Below, piece after piece: positions 29,262-38,156 of a DNA stretch of 64,000 nucleotides (positions are counted from its first letter, which is position 1; each line of letters begins with the position of its first letter). The DNA lies in NCBI GenBank assembly GCA_020851455.1, contig JADZCT010000038.1:82715-146714 (forward strand), read 5' to 3'. A model generated the notes under the pieces. It searched no databases, was not told where the DNA came from, and was given only the letters and a program-made list of their open reading frames with translations. The position numbers and the translations under genes were made by a program. The DNA is from Gemmatimonadaceae bacterium (GTDB lineage: Bacteria; Gemmatimonadota; Gemmatimonadetes; Gemmatimonadales; Gemmatimonadaceae).

Positions 29262-29971
29262 CGATCCGCTTTCGTGCATTGGCAGCAGCCGCGATCGCGG
29301 GCGGCGCGTTCCTCGCACCGCACGGCGCCTCCGGGCAATCCGTCGTGGGGCGGCTCCCGCAGGACGCCGTCTTGAAGGACCTGCATGACGGCCAGCGCAT
29401 CGGACCGTTCGTGGGCTGGCTCGTGACGGGACAGGATCCCGTTGGCGTGCGCGCCAAGTCGGCGCCGATGGTGGGTCTGCGATACGACGTGTTCGTGTCG
29501 AACCCGTTCTACTTCACGGCGCGCGCGTTCGTCGCGCCGTCGTCGCACGACGTGTACCTACCCGCGGCGCCGGCGGCAAACAACCGGGCTGGCACGGCGT
29601 CGGCCAATCAGTTCGGCCTGGAAGCTGGTTTCGAGGTGGCGCTCACGGGCGAGCGTTCGTGGCGCGGGGTGCAGCCGCTGGTGAACATGGGCGTCGGGCT
29701 GATCGCCGGTGCGGGAAACGGGTTCGACGCGGGCGGCTACAAGCCGGGCGTGAGCGCGTTGTACTCGTTTGGCGTCGCCGCGCGGATCCCCACCGGCCGG
29801 AACGGCGAGCTTCGCGCCGACTTCGGGTGGATGGTGCACCAGGTGCGCTACCCCAACCGCTTCAGGAGCTCCATGGGCGACAACCCACCCCTCCGCCCGA
29901 CCGGATCGCTCACGCCGCTCACGACCGACCGCGCCGTGACCGTGGGGTGGACGTGGGGTGTGTTCCGGTGA
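29258..29971 (+). CDS. Predicted outer-membrane beta-barrel protein
   Basis: A 237-residue exported protein: signal peptide about 1-26 (AAIAGGAFLAPHGASGQ), then alternating amphipathic strands (VGLRYDVFVS, FGLEAGFEVAL, ALYSFGVAAR) and a terminal VTVGWTWGVFR ending with Phe-Arg. This looks like an eight- to ten-strand outer-membrane barrel of unknown function. The GTG start overlaps the gpmI stop (GTGA). No enzymatic motif was seen. It is cotranscribed with gpmI by arrangement, probably without functional link. Confidence 0.65.
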   Translation: MTIRFRALAAAAIAGGAFLAPHGASGQSVVGRLPQDAVLKDLHDGQRIGPFVGWLVTGQDPVGVRAKSAPMVGLRYDVFVSNPFYFTARAFVAPSSHDVYLPAAPAANNRAGTASANQFGLEAGFEVALTGERSWRGVQPLVNMGVGLIAGAGNGFDAGGYKPGVSALYSFGVAARIPTGRNGELRADFGWMVHQVRYPNRFRSSMGDNPPLRPTGSLTPLTTDRAVTVGWTWGVFR

Positions 29972-29990
29972 CGCACGCCGTCGCGCCACG

Positions 29991-30635
29991 ATGAGCGGAG
30001 GCGCGACGACATCACGGCGGCGCTGCCTTGGTGCGGTGCTGGCAGGCGGACGCGCGACCCGCATGGATGGCGCGCTCAAGGGGCTGGAGGTGGCCGGAAG
30101 CCGCCGGCTGCTCGACCGGGCAGCCGAGTCACTGCGCGCCGCCGCAGACTGCCTGGCCATCATCGCCAACGACCCTTCGGCAACCGGGTGGATTCCCGGC
30201 GTGCGCATCGTCCCGGACGCACGTCCTGGCCTTGGCGCGCTGGGCGGGATCCACGCTGCGCTCGCGGCCGCCGCGGGCGCGGACGTGCTGGTACTGCCGT
30301 GGGACGCCGGTTTCGTGCCCTCCGGCCTGCTCCGCGAGCTGCGCGAGGCAGGGGAGCTGCACGGAGCCGACGTCGCCGCACCGCGGAGCAACTCACCGTG
30401 GGGGTTCGAGCCGCTCTGCGCATGGTACTCGGCGTCGGCGATTTCCTACGTCGTGGCACTGCTCGACGAGGGTGACGGGCGAGCGGGCGCGCTGGCGGTC
30501 AGGTGCCGGCACCTCGTCGTGGACTCCTCGTCGTGGGGCGATCCCGATGACATCTTCTTCAACGTGAACACTCCAGCGGACCTCGACCGCGCGCGTGCGA
30601 ACGCCGCACGGCTCGACAGGCGAGCGGCCCAATGA
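29991..30635 (+). CDS. mobA: Molybdenum cofactor guanylyltransferase (MobA-like)
   Basis: A 214-residue nucleotidyltransferase. The N-terminal loop AVLAGGRATRMDGALKG matches LAGGxxxRMGxxK. The segment PGLGALGGIHAAL and the FNVNTPADL near the C-terminus are MobA signatures. The usual DMP triad is DAG (LPWDAGFVP), a mild deviation. It links GMP to molybdopterin, which is used by DMSO-reductase-type enzymes. moeA lies two genes downstream, supporting molybdenum cofactor synthesis. The start at 29991 skips 11 upstream residues that overlap the preceding gene. Confidence 0.85.
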   Translation: MSGGATTSRRRCLGAVLAGGRATRMDGALKGLEVAGSRRLLDRAAESLRAAADCLAIIANDPSATGWIPGVRIVPDARPGLGALGGIHAALAAAAGADVLVLPWDAGFVPSGLLRELREAGELHGADVAAPRSNSPWGFEPLCAWYSASAISYVVALLDEGDGRAGALAVRCRHLVVDSSSWGDPDDIFFNVNTPADLDRARANAARLDRRAAQ

Positions 30636-31987
30636 GAGCCGTTGTGTGGCGGCGCGCGGCTGCCGTTGCGCTCGGCTCGCTCGGCGCCAGCCTCGCGGCG
30701 GCGTGTGCGCGTACCGCCCCGGCAAGCCGGCCCGGCCCGGCCCCGCTCCCGGCGCTGTCACTGCGCGACTTCGGCCGCTTCGTTGACACGATGGTCACTG
30801 CTCCGGCGTTCCGGAACGCGAACTGGGGCATCCTCATCGTTGACCCCGCGGCGAGCGATACCCTGTACTCGCGCAATGCCGGCAAGCTCTTCATGCCCGC
30901 GTCGAACCAGAAGCTGCTAACCGGAGCCACGGCGCTCGCCCAGCTCGGCGCCTCGTACCGGTTCACCACGCGGTTCGCCTCGACCGGGCCGATGGACAGC
31001 GTCATGCGCGGCGACCTCGTGGTGTTCGGCACCGGCGACCCGACGTTCAGCGACACGCTCCAGGGCGGTGACTACCGCAACGCATTCCGCGCGATGGCCG
31101 ACTCCATTGCGACGCGCGGAATCCGCCGCATCGCAGGCGCTCTGGTGCGCGGCGGTCCGGCGTTCACGGACGCGCAGTGCGGCTACGGGTGGGAACTCGA
31201 CGACCTCGACGAGCCGTACGCCGCGTGCGTGGACGAACTATTCGTGAACGAGGGCTACCAGCGCGTGCGCAGGGTGCGCCGCAACGGGGATTCGGCGACG
31301 GTGGCCGCCGCGATCCGCGACCCGCGGGGAGCGTTCTTCTCTGCGCTCTCGGAAGCGCTCGCTGAGCGCGGGATCGCGGTGGCGGGTGGAACCGACACCT
31401 TGCGCGTGGTCGCGGACTCCGGCCTCGCGCCCGTCTTCACGCTGCGGTCGGTGGAACTGCCAGCGATCCTCGCGCGCATGCTCAAGCCGTCGCAGAACCA
31501 GGTGGCCGAGCTGCTCTTCAAGACGCTGGGCCGCGAGCGCACCGGTGTTGGCACGGCCGACAGCGCGCGCCGCGTGGTCGAGCGGCAGCTCGTCGCATGG
31601 GGAGCCGACACCGCCGGGTTCGCGGTGCGCGACGGGAGCGGGATGTCGCGCCACGACTACGTGACGCCGGAAACGATCATCCGCGTGCTGGACGAGATGC
31701 GCCGCGCGCCAACGTTCCCGCTCTGGTACGCGGCGATGCCCGTGGCGGGCGTGGACGGCACCCTGGAGAACCGGATGCGTGGCACGGCCGCCGCCGGCAA
31801 CGTGCGCGCGAAAACAGGCACGGTTGACAAGGCCCGGTCGCTCTCCGGGTACGTGACGGCGGCCGACGGCCGCATGCTCGAGTTCAGCTTCCTCTGCAAC
31901 AACTTCACGGTTCCCAATCGCGAGGTGGAGCGGGTGCAGGATGCGATCCTCGCGACGATAGCCGCGCGCGCGCGGCCACGGCGGTAG
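30632..31987 (+). CDS. dacB: D-alanyl-D-alanine carboxypeptidase/endopeptidase (PBP4, S13)
   Basis: A 451-residue penicillin-binding protein of family S13. The active-site SxxK is S91-N-Q-K94 in MPASNQKLLTGA. The second motif is SGM in RDGSGMSRHDYV (an SxN variant), and KTGT follows in VRAKTGTVDKAR. A lipobox-like SLAAAC ends the signal region at Cys25, so it may be lipid-anchored. It trims peptidoglycan pentapeptides and cleaves cross-links. It starts at an ATGA overlap with mobA. Confidence 0.93.
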   Translation: MRAVVWRRAAAVALGSLGASLAAACARTAPASRPGPAPLPALSLRDFGRFVDTMVTAPAFRNANWGILIVDPAASDTLYSRNAGKLFMPASNQKLLTGATALAQLGASYRFTTRFASTGPMDSVMRGDLVVFGTGDPTFSDTLQGGDYRNAFRAMADSIATRGIRRIAGALVRGGPAFTDAQCGYGWELDDLDEPYAACVDELFVNEGYQRVRRVRRNGDSATVAAAIRDPRGAFFSALSEALAERGIAVAGGTDTLRVVADSGLAPVFTLRSVELPAILARMLKPSQNQVAELLFKTLGRERTGVGTADSARRVVERQLVAWGADTAGFAVRDGSGMSRHDYVTPETIIRVLDEMRRAPTFPLWYAAMPVAGVDGTLENRMRGTAAAGNVRAKTGTVDKARSLSGYVTAADGRMLEFSFLCNNFTVPNREVERVQDAILATIAARARPRR

Positions 31988-31992
31988 CCAGG

Positions 31993-33255
31993 ATGCCACC
32001 AACTCCGGAGCGGTACCAGCTCGACGTCGCGGAAGCCCTTGCCCGCGTCGTGGCCGGCGTGCCGCGGCTCGGCACAGAGCGCGTCGGCATCTCGGGTGCG
32101 CGCGGGCGCGTGCTCGCATCGCCCGCGCGATCGCCCATTGACATGCCGCAGTGGAACAACGCGGCAATGGATGGATACGCGCTGCGGGCGAGCGACATCA
32201 CGAGGGTGCCCGCCACGCTCGAGGTGACGGGAACGATCGCGGCGGGCTCGCGCGCCGCCGGCGCGGTGGGCCCGGGCGAGGCGATGCGCATCATGACCGG
32301 CGCGCCGGTGCCCGACGGAGCCGACTCGGTGGTGCGCGTGGAAGACACCGACGATGGGCGTGAACGCGTTGAGGTTCGCGGCAACCGTGACGCCCGCCGG
32401 AACGTGCGGCTTGCGGGCGAGGACTTCCGCGCGAACACGAGCGTACTCGAGCCGGGCGACGTGCTCGGCGCGGCACACATCGGGCTGCTCGCGACCATCG
32501 GCGCGGCCGAGGTCGAGGTCGTGCGCGCGCCACGCGTGGCAATCCTGTCGTCGGGCGATGAACTCGTGCCGCCCGGGCAGTTCGACGAAGTGCTCGCTGG
32601 CCGCAAGATCGTCGCGTCCAACGCCGTGACCCTGCGCGAACTGGTACGTGACGCCGGCGGCGAGCCGGTGGACATCGGCATCGCCGCCGACACGCGGGAG
32701 TCAGTGAGGGAGCACCTGAAGCGCGCTTCTGGCGCCGACCTGCTGATTACTTCCGGTGCCGTCTCGGTGGGCGAGTTCGATTACCTGCGCGATGTGCTAG
32801 TGGCAGAGGGCGCCGAGATTGACTTCTGGCGCGTCCGGATGCGCCCCGGATCGCCGGTCGCGTTCGGCCGGCTTGGCGCGATGCCATGGATCGGACTGCC
32901 GGGGAATCCCGTCAGCACGATGGTCACATTCGAGGTCTTCGCCCGGCCCGCCATCCGCAAGATGCGCGGCCACGACGCCTTCTATCCGGCGACGGTAGAG
33001 GTCGTGCTCGGCGAGGCGTTCGATCGCACGGCCGACATCGCGCACTTCATCCGCGTGAAGCTCACGTGCGAGAACGGGCGGCTCGTCGCGCACCGTACGG
33101 GCAGCCAAAGCTCCGGCGTGCTCACCTCGATGGCGCGGGCCGACGCGCTCCTCGTGCTGCCCCGGGGTGTACACGACGCGCCGGCCGGCGCGACGATGCG
33201 CGCGATTCCGCTCAACGACAGGCTCGCGCACTCCGACACCTTCGACGTCGGCTGA
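31993..33255 (+). CDS. moeA: Molybdopterin molybdotransferase
   Basis: A 420-residue MoeA. Typical segments are RSPIDMPQWNNAAMDGYAL (about 44-62), IMTGAPVPDGADSVV, the ILSSGDELVPPG strand, ITSGAVSVGEFDYL and LPGNPVSTMVTF. MoeA inserts molybdate into adenylylated molybdopterin. The gene starts 5 bp after dacB with AGCCAGG before it, in the same run as mobA. Length and domain order (I-IV) are complete. Confidence 0.95.
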   Translation: MPPTPERYQLDVAEALARVVAGVPRLGTERVGISGARGRVLASPARSPIDMPQWNNAAMDGYALRASDITRVPATLEVTGTIAAGSRAAGAVGPGEAMRIMTGAPVPDGADSVVRVEDTDDGRERVEVRGNRDARRNVRLAGEDFRANTSVLEPGDVLGAAHIGLLATIGAAEVEVVRAPRVAILSSGDELVPPGQFDEVLAGRKIVASNAVTLRELVRDAGGEPVDIGIAADTRESVREHLKRASGADLLITSGAVSVGEFDYLRDVLVAEGAEIDFWRVRMRPGSPVAFGRLGAMPWIGLPGNPVSTMVTFEVFARPAIRKMRGHDAFYPATVEVVLGEAFDRTADIAHFIRVKLTCENGRLVAHRTGSQSSGVLTSMARADALLVLPRGVHDAPAGATMRAIPLNDRLAHSDTFDVG

Positions 33256-33319
33256 CCCTGGCGCGTCCTTATGCCAACGACCGGCGGCAATGTGCGCATC
33301 GTCCATCCGCGCACAGCGG

Positions 33320-33394
33320 ATGAGTTACGGCATGGCGCGGTTTGACCTCGTGCCTGCGGCCGCCGTACTCTATGAGCGCGGGAGATGGAGCTGA
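33320..33394 (+). CDS. Tiny open reading frame (24 aa), possible leader peptide
   Basis: A 24-codon frame (MSYGMARFDL start) lies in the 224-bp gap after moeA. Its TGA overlaps the ATG of the next tiny frame (TGATG). No conserved motif. It may be chance in GC-rich DNA; the interest is the chain of overlaps leading into the zinc-ribbon gene. Confidence 0.2.
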   Translation: MSYGMARFDLVPAAAVLYERGRWS

Positions 33395-33483
33395 TGGCAC
33401 AGCAGCCGGTGCAGGTTCCCCACCAGGACGGAGCTGTCAGGCAGATGATCACGATCCACGAGTTGCGGATGGGCGTTCCATGA
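33394..33483 (+). CDS. Tiny open reading frame (29 aa) coupled to the zinc-ribbon gene
   Basis: A 29-residue frame beginning MAQQPVQVPHQ, with GGAG upstream, ends at a TGA that overlaps the next ATG by four bases (ATGA). The peptide has no transmembrane segment and no known motif. The arrangement suggests translational coupling, but conservation is unknown. Confidence 0.3.
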   Translation: MAQQPVQVPHQDGAVRQMITIHELRMGVP

Positions 33484-34169
33484 TCGCGCAGATCGGCAAG
33501 GCGCCAAGCTGGATTCCGTTTGCCGCCTCGGCCGCCTTCCTCGTAGGCCTTGCGTGGCTCGTGATGCGTTGGGCAAGGAAGACTGTCCAGAAGGATCTCG
33601 ACCCGGTGAACACGGGAAAGATGCGGCCGTCCATGGCGTTGAAGGCCGACGTGGTGCCGCCGGCCCTGCTGAAGGAGGCGCTCGCGAAGGGGCTGGTGTC
33701 GGCGCAGCAGTTGGCAACGATGTCGCCTGTCGAACGCCAGTTCCTGTTCCAGCAACTCGCGCCGAAGCTGGCTGCCGCGCCCGGCGTTCCCGGCAATGCG
33801 CCGCCACCGCTCACCAGCAACGAACTGCCGCTCAAGCCAACGCTGGTGGCCGCGCCGCTCGATGTCCCCCAGCTCCGGTCAACGCAGGCCATCCCGGTGA
33901 TCCCCGGGAAGCCGCTCGACCTGCCACCGCCCACGCCCGCGCAGGTTGCCGCGTTTGGATCTCCTCGCACGCCCGCACCGAACCATGGGTCAGACGCGTT
34001 CAGGCTGCACTGCCCGTGCTGCGGGACGTCGCTCAGGATGCCCGCCTTCCCCCCGCTCGTGGCGTTCTGCGAATCGTGCGGCGCGAAGACAGCCGTGCGC
34101 ACCGAGGAGCAGGGCCGGCTCGTGATCAACACCGCGCCTCCCGGCGTCACGCACCCTCCCGCGAAGTGA
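33480..34169 (+). CDS. Single-helix membrane protein with C-terminal zinc ribbon
   Basis: A 229-residue protein of unknown function. One membrane helix (about 10-31) is followed by a helical segment (ALLKEALAKGLVSAQQLATM), a Pro/Ala-rich linker, and a C-terminal zinc ribbon with CPCC at about 180-183 and CESC about 20 residues later. It most likely sits in the inner membrane with the ribbon in the cytoplasm. Between moeA and argJ it has no obvious pathway link. The start at 33480 overlaps a small upstream frame. Confidence 0.6.
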   Translation: MIAQIGKAPSWIPFAASAAFLVGLAWLVMRWARKTVQKDLDPVNTGKMRPSMALKADVVPPALLKEALAKGLVSAQQLATMSPVERQFLFQQLAPKLAAAPGVPGNAPPPLTSNELPLKPTLVAAPLDVPQLRSTQAIPVIPGKPLDLPPPTPAQVAAFGSPRTPAPNHGSDAFRLHCPCCGTSLRMPAFPPLVAFCESCGAKTAVRTEEQGRLVINTAPPGVTHPPAK

Positions 34170-34186
34170 CCATTCGCAGGTACCGT

Positions 34187-34270
34187 GAACCGCTCACGCG
34201 CGCGGTGATTCCCCAGGCAACTGCATATGCCGAACCGCTCACGCGCGCGGTGATTCCCCTGGCAACTGCA
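34187..34270 (+). repeat. Two 39-bp direct repeats with 45-bp period upstream of argJ
   Basis: Units at 34187-34225 and 34232-34270 match at 38 of 39 positions (one A/T difference) and share the core ACGCGCGCGGTGATTCCC. They lie between the zinc-ribbon stop and the argJ start, so the second copy ends 8 bp before the argJ GTG. The period of 45 keeps frame, giving a repeated EPLTRAVIP in one frame, but no gene fits there. It could be a protein-binding array, a mutation-prone spacer or chance duplication. Confidence 0.75.
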
Positions 34271-34278
34271 CACGGCAA

Positions 34279-35448
34279 GTGACGACATTCGACGATCCGC
34301 CCGCCCTTCCCCGCGGCTTCGCGTGCGCGAGCCGCAACGTCGGCCTCAAACCCGAAGCCCGCGACCTGACCTTGATCGCCAGCGAGGTGGACTGCGCCGC
34401 GGCGGCGGTGTTCACGCGCAACCAATTTCCAGGCGCGCCGATCGTGCTCGGCCGCGAGGTCATCCGGAGCGGCGTCCTGCGCGCGATCGTGGTGAACAGC
34501 AAGGTCAGCAACGTCGCGACCGGCGACGAGGGCCTCGCCCGCGCGCGCAGGATGGCCGCCGCCGCCGCGCGTGAGCTTGGAACCGAACCGGACAGGGTGC
34601 TCGTGAGCTCTACCGGCGTTATTGGCGTGCCGCTGCCAATCGAGAAGATCGAGGCAGGCATTGCCGGAATGGCTGTCGAGATGCAGGCCGACCCCCTCGT
34701 GGCCGCGCTCGGCATCATGACCACCGACACGCACCCCAAGGCGTTCTCGACGCGCGTTGGCGCGGCCACGATCACGTGGATCGGCAAGGGCGCCGGGATG
34801 ATCGAGCCGAACATGGCCACGATGCTCGTGTACATCCTTACCGATGCGCGCCTCGCCGCCTCTTCGCTCGATGCCATGCTGCGGCGCGCGGTTGACGTGT
34901 CGCTCAACATGCTTTCGGTGGACACCGACACGAGCACGTCCGACACCTGCGCGATCCTCGCCAGCGGCCGCGCGGGCGACGTGGACGAAGCCGCGTTCGA
35001 GCAGGCCCTCGTTGCGGGCTCGATCAGGATGGCGGAGACCATCGCCCGCGACGGCGAGGGCGCCACGCACCTGATTCGCGTTCGCGTGCGCGGAGCGAAG
35101 AACCGCGCGGAGGCGCGGACAGTCGCCAAGTCCATCGTGAACTCGCCCCTCGTGAAGACTATGGTCGCCGGCGCCGATCCGAACGTCGGCCGGCTCCTCA
35201 TGGCGATCGGGAAGTGCTTCGACGCCGCCATCGTGCCCGCGCGGACCGACGCATGGATCAACGGGCACCAGGTGGTGCGCGGGGGGGCGCGGGCGTCGTT
35301 CGAGGATTCGACCGTGCGCGCCGCCCTCGGCGAAGAGGTCGTTCAGGTTGACGTGGCGCTCGGCGTCGGAGAGGCCGACGCCACGGCGTTTGGCTGCGAC
35401 CTCACGCAGGGGTACGTCGAGGAAAACGCGGCCTACTACTCGAGCTGA
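34279..35448 (+). CDS. argJ: Glutamate N-acetyltransferase/ornithine acetyltransferase
   Basis: A 389-residue ArgJ. The self-cleavage and nucleophile site is T181 in GMIEPNMATMLVYILTDA, preceded by ITWIGKGAGM. The N-terminal GFACASRNVGLK and the C-terminal DLTQGYVEENAAYYSS are family features. It transfers acetyl from N-acetylornithine to glutamate, recycling the acetyl group in arginine synthesis. The GTG start lies right after the 45-bp repeat pair, which leaves no typical ribosome-binding site. Other arg genes are not nearby. Confidence 0.95.
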   Translation: MTTFDDPPALPRGFACASRNVGLKPEARDLTLIASEVDCAAAAVFTRNQFPGAPIVLGREVIRSGVLRAIVVNSKVSNVATGDEGLARARRMAAAAARELGTEPDRVLVSSTGVIGVPLPIEKIEAGIAGMAVEMQADPLVAALGIMTTDTHPKAFSTRVGAATITWIGKGAGMIEPNMATMLVYILTDARLAASSLDAMLRRAVDVSLNMLSVDTDTSTSDTCAILASGRAGDVDEAAFEQALVAGSIRMAETIARDGEGATHLIRVRVRGAKNRAEARTVAKSIVNSPLVKTMVAGADPNVGRLLMAIGKCFDAAIVPARTDAWINGHQVVRGGARASFEDSTVRAALGEEVVQVDVALGVGEADATAFGCDLTQGYVEENAAYYSS

Positions 35449-35481
35449 CCGGCGCCGGGCGCACGCCGGGTGGCCTCCCGC

Positions 35482-35498
35482 GCGGGCCAGCGGCCCGC
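35482..35498 (+). terminator. Hairpin after argJ
   Basis: A 7-bp perfect stem GCGGGCC-AGC-GGCCCGC starts 34 bp after the argJ stop, followed by CATCTTC rather than a T-run. It is a candidate terminator or leader hairpin for the peptidase gene that follows. Confidence 0.4.
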
Positions 35499-35546
35499 CA
35501 TCTTCACCGGAACCCCTTCACCCCGGTTCCCGTCCGGACACTGCCG

Positions 35547-38147
35547 ATGCGATACCCAAGCCGCTGCACGGTCGCGGCCGCCCTGGCGGCCGCCATCCTC
35601 CCCGCCTCGCATGCCAGCGCACAGCGCCCGCGCGAGCCCGTCGTCAACGCCAACTGGGAACTCGCCGACAAGTTCGGCACCGAGTCACTGCGGCGCATCA
35701 ATTACGGCACCACCGTGCAGCCGCACTGGATCGGCAAGGCCGACTCCATGTGGTACAGCTGGAAGGATCACGACGGGTCGCGCTTCATGCTCGTAGTCCC
35801 GGCGCTCAAGGTCAGGAAGCCGCTATTCGACCACGCCAAGCTTGCCGCCCAGCTCGCGACGCTCCACAAGAAGCCGTACGATGCGACGAACCTCCCGTTC
35901 ACGACGATCGTATGGACCAAGGATCACAAGCGGTTCCGGTTCAACCACGACACGGGCGCGCTGGCGTCGCGTTACGAATGGAACCTCGCCGCCGAGACGC
36001 TCACGAAGCTCGGGCGCCCGGTGGCAGCCGATTCCGTGGTCGCCGACGAAGAGCGTGAAGAAGGCGGTGGAGGCGGCCGCGGCGGCTTCGGAGGACGCGG
36101 CGGTGGCGACTTCCGCAACTGGTCGCCCGACAGCTCGATGTTCGTGTTTGCGCGCGACCACAACCTGTATCTCGTCGAGAAGGGCAAGCCCGACACGGTG
36201 CAGATCTCCAGGGACGGTGAGAAGAACCGTAGCTTCGGAGCGCGCGACACCACCGCCGTGAACGACTCCACCGACGGGCAGCAGGGCGGCGGGCGCGGGA
36301 ACTCGCGCGACCCCCGCGTGCGCGCCAACGTCACCTGGTCGCCCGACTCCAGGGCGTTCGTGATCCAGCGCCAGGATCAACGGACGGTGAAGGACCTCTA
36401 CCTGGTGAACGTTCTCGCCAACCCACGGCCAACGCTCTCTTCGTACAGCTATGCGATGCCAGGCGAGAGCGACGTGCCGCAAGTCGAGCTCTGGTCGTGG
36501 AAGAAGGGCGACCCGCTCGTGAAGCCCGTGGACATCAAGAAATGGCGAGACGAGCGGATCTTCAACGTCCACTGGACCACCGGCTCCGACAAGGTCCGGC
36601 TCGTAAGACGCGACCGGCCGCAGCGGAACCTCGAGCTGGTGGAGCTGAACCTTGCGGACGGTGCCGTGAAGACGTTGATCACCGAGTCCGTCGAGGACGC
36701 CAACCTCGAACCAACGCAGGTGCGCTACACCAAGACGGGCGGCGACATCATCTGGTGGTCAGAGCGTACGGGCTGGGGACACTACTACCTGTACGACTTC
36801 AACGGCAAGTACAAGAAGCCGCTCACAGAAGGTCAGTGGCGCGCCGACCAGATCGCCGAGGTTGATACGACGGCAGGGGTGGTGTACCTCTCGGGCGTGG
36901 GTCGCGAGCCGGGCGAGAATGTCTATTACCGGCACACCTACCGAGTGAATGCCGACGGGAGCGGCTTCGCGCTGCTCGATCCCGGCAACACGAACCACAC
37001 GACAACGCTCTCTCCCTCGAATAAGTGGCTCGTTGACGCGGGCTCGCGGGTTGACCAGGCGCCGAAGACGGTGCTTCGCGACGCGACAGGCAAGCTGGTG
37101 ATGGACCTCGAGGAGGCCGACCTGTCGGGGCTGAAGGCGCTTGGATGGAAGCCGCCGACGCAGTTCATCGTCAAGGCGGCCGACGGCGTGACCGACATCT
37201 ACGGCAACCTGTGGAAGCCATTCGACTTCGATTCCACGAAGAAATACCCGATCATCGCCAACGTCTACCCCGGCCCGCAGACGGAGAGCGTCAACATTCC
37301 GTTCGCGCCCGGCGGCGTGCCGCAGGAACTCGCGCAGCTCGGCTTCATCGTGATCCAGATCGGCAACCGCGGCGGCAACCCGCTGCGCTCCAACGCCTAT
37401 CAGACGTTCAGCTATTACAACCTCCGCGACTACGCCCTGGCCGACAAGAAAGCCGGGATCGAGCAGCTCGCGGCGAGGTACCCGTGGATTGACCTCGATC
37501 GAGTTGGCATCTACGGGCACTCCGGCGGCGGATTCCTCACTGCCGCCGCAATGATGACGCCTCCGTACAACGACTTCTTCAAGGTTGGCGTGTCGAGTTC
37601 CGGCAACCACGACAACAACATCTACAACCAGAACTGGAGCGAGCAGTACCACGGGCTGCGCACGATCGTTGCGGGCGCCGACAGCGCGCAGGGCGCGGGC
37701 GGGCGCGGCGGACGTGGCGGCGCGGCCGGACGCGGCGGCGCAGGCGCCAATGGCGTCGCGGGCGCAACCGGCGGCCCCGGCGCAAACGGAGCGGCGGCGA
37801 ACAGCGCGCGCATTGCCGGACCCCGCACCGCCGCCGATACCGGCTACGCCGACGATTCCCTCCGGTACTCGATTCGCGTACCCACCAACATCGAACTCGC
37901 CCCGAACCTCAAGGGCAACCTGCTCCTCGCCACGGGCGACATGGACAACAACGTCCATCCGGGCAACACCATCCGCATGGTGAACGCCCTCATCAAGGCG
38001 AACAAGCGGTTCGACTTCATCCTGCTCCCCGGCAAGCCGCACGGCTACGGCGATATGCAGCCGTACTTCAACCGCCAACTCATGGAGTACTTCGCGGAAC
38101 ACCTGATAGGCGACTACTACAGATCGGGCGCGGAGATCAAGCGGTAG
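35547..38147 (+). CDS. Secreted S9 (DPP IV-like) prolyl oligopeptidase-family peptidase
   Basis: An 866-residue exported serine peptidase. The signal peptide is about 1-26. A DPP IV N-terminal beta-propeller (about 90-500) precedes the alpha/beta hydrolase domain. The catalytic triad is readable: S659 in GHSGGG, D800 in GDMDNNVHPG and H832 in GKPHGYGD. Two glycine-rich stretches interrupt the fold: about 172-188 in the propeller and about 711-750, between Ser and Asp. The family removes dipeptides or short peptides, usually after Pro or Ala. It stands alone between argJ and a convergent gene. Confidence 0.92.
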   Translation: MRYPSRCTVAAALAAAILPASHASAQRPREPVVNANWELADKFGTESLRRINYGTTVQPHWIGKADSMWYSWKDHDGSRFMLVVPALKVRKPLFDHAKLAAQLATLHKKPYDATNLPFTTIVWTKDHKRFRFNHDTGALASRYEWNLAAETLTKLGRPVAADSVVADEEREEGGGGGRGGFGGRGGGDFRNWSPDSSMFVFARDHNLYLVEKGKPDTVQISRDGEKNRSFGARDTTAVNDSTDGQQGGGRGNSRDPRVRANVTWSPDSRAFVIQRQDQRTVKDLYLVNVLANPRPTLSSYSYAMPGESDVPQVELWSWKKGDPLVKPVDIKKWRDERIFNVHWTTGSDKVRLVRRDRPQRNLELVELNLADGAVKTLITESVEDANLEPTQVRYTKTGGDIIWWSERTGWGHYYLYDFNGKYKKPLTEGQWRADQIAEVDTTAGVVYLSGVGREPGENVYYRHTYRVNADGSGFALLDPGNTNHTTTLSPSNKWLVDAGSRVDQAPKTVLRDATGKLVMDLEEADLSGLKALGWKPPTQFIVKAADGVTDIYGNLWKPFDFDSTKKYPIIANVYPGPQTESVNIPFAPGGVPQELAQLGFIVIQIGNRGGNPLRSNAYQTFSYYNLRDYALADKKAGIEQLAARYPWIDLDRVGIYGHSGGGFLTAAAMMTPPYNDFFKVGVSSSGNHDNNIYNQNWSEQYHGLRTIVAGADSAQGAGGRGGRGGAAGRGGAGANGVAGATGGPGANGAAANSARIAGPRTAADTGYADDSLRYSIRVPTNIELAPNLKGNLLLATGDMDNNVHPGNTIRMVNALIKANKRFDFILLPGKPHGYGDMQPYFNRQLMEYFAEHLIGDYYRSGAEIKR

Positions 38148-38156
38148 AAAGCTGCG

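Noticed and set aside
26907..29318. 803-codon minus-strand frame opposite gpmI
   Set aside because: The gpmI gene on the plus strand is clear by motifs; this frame is its complement and has no recognisable domain.
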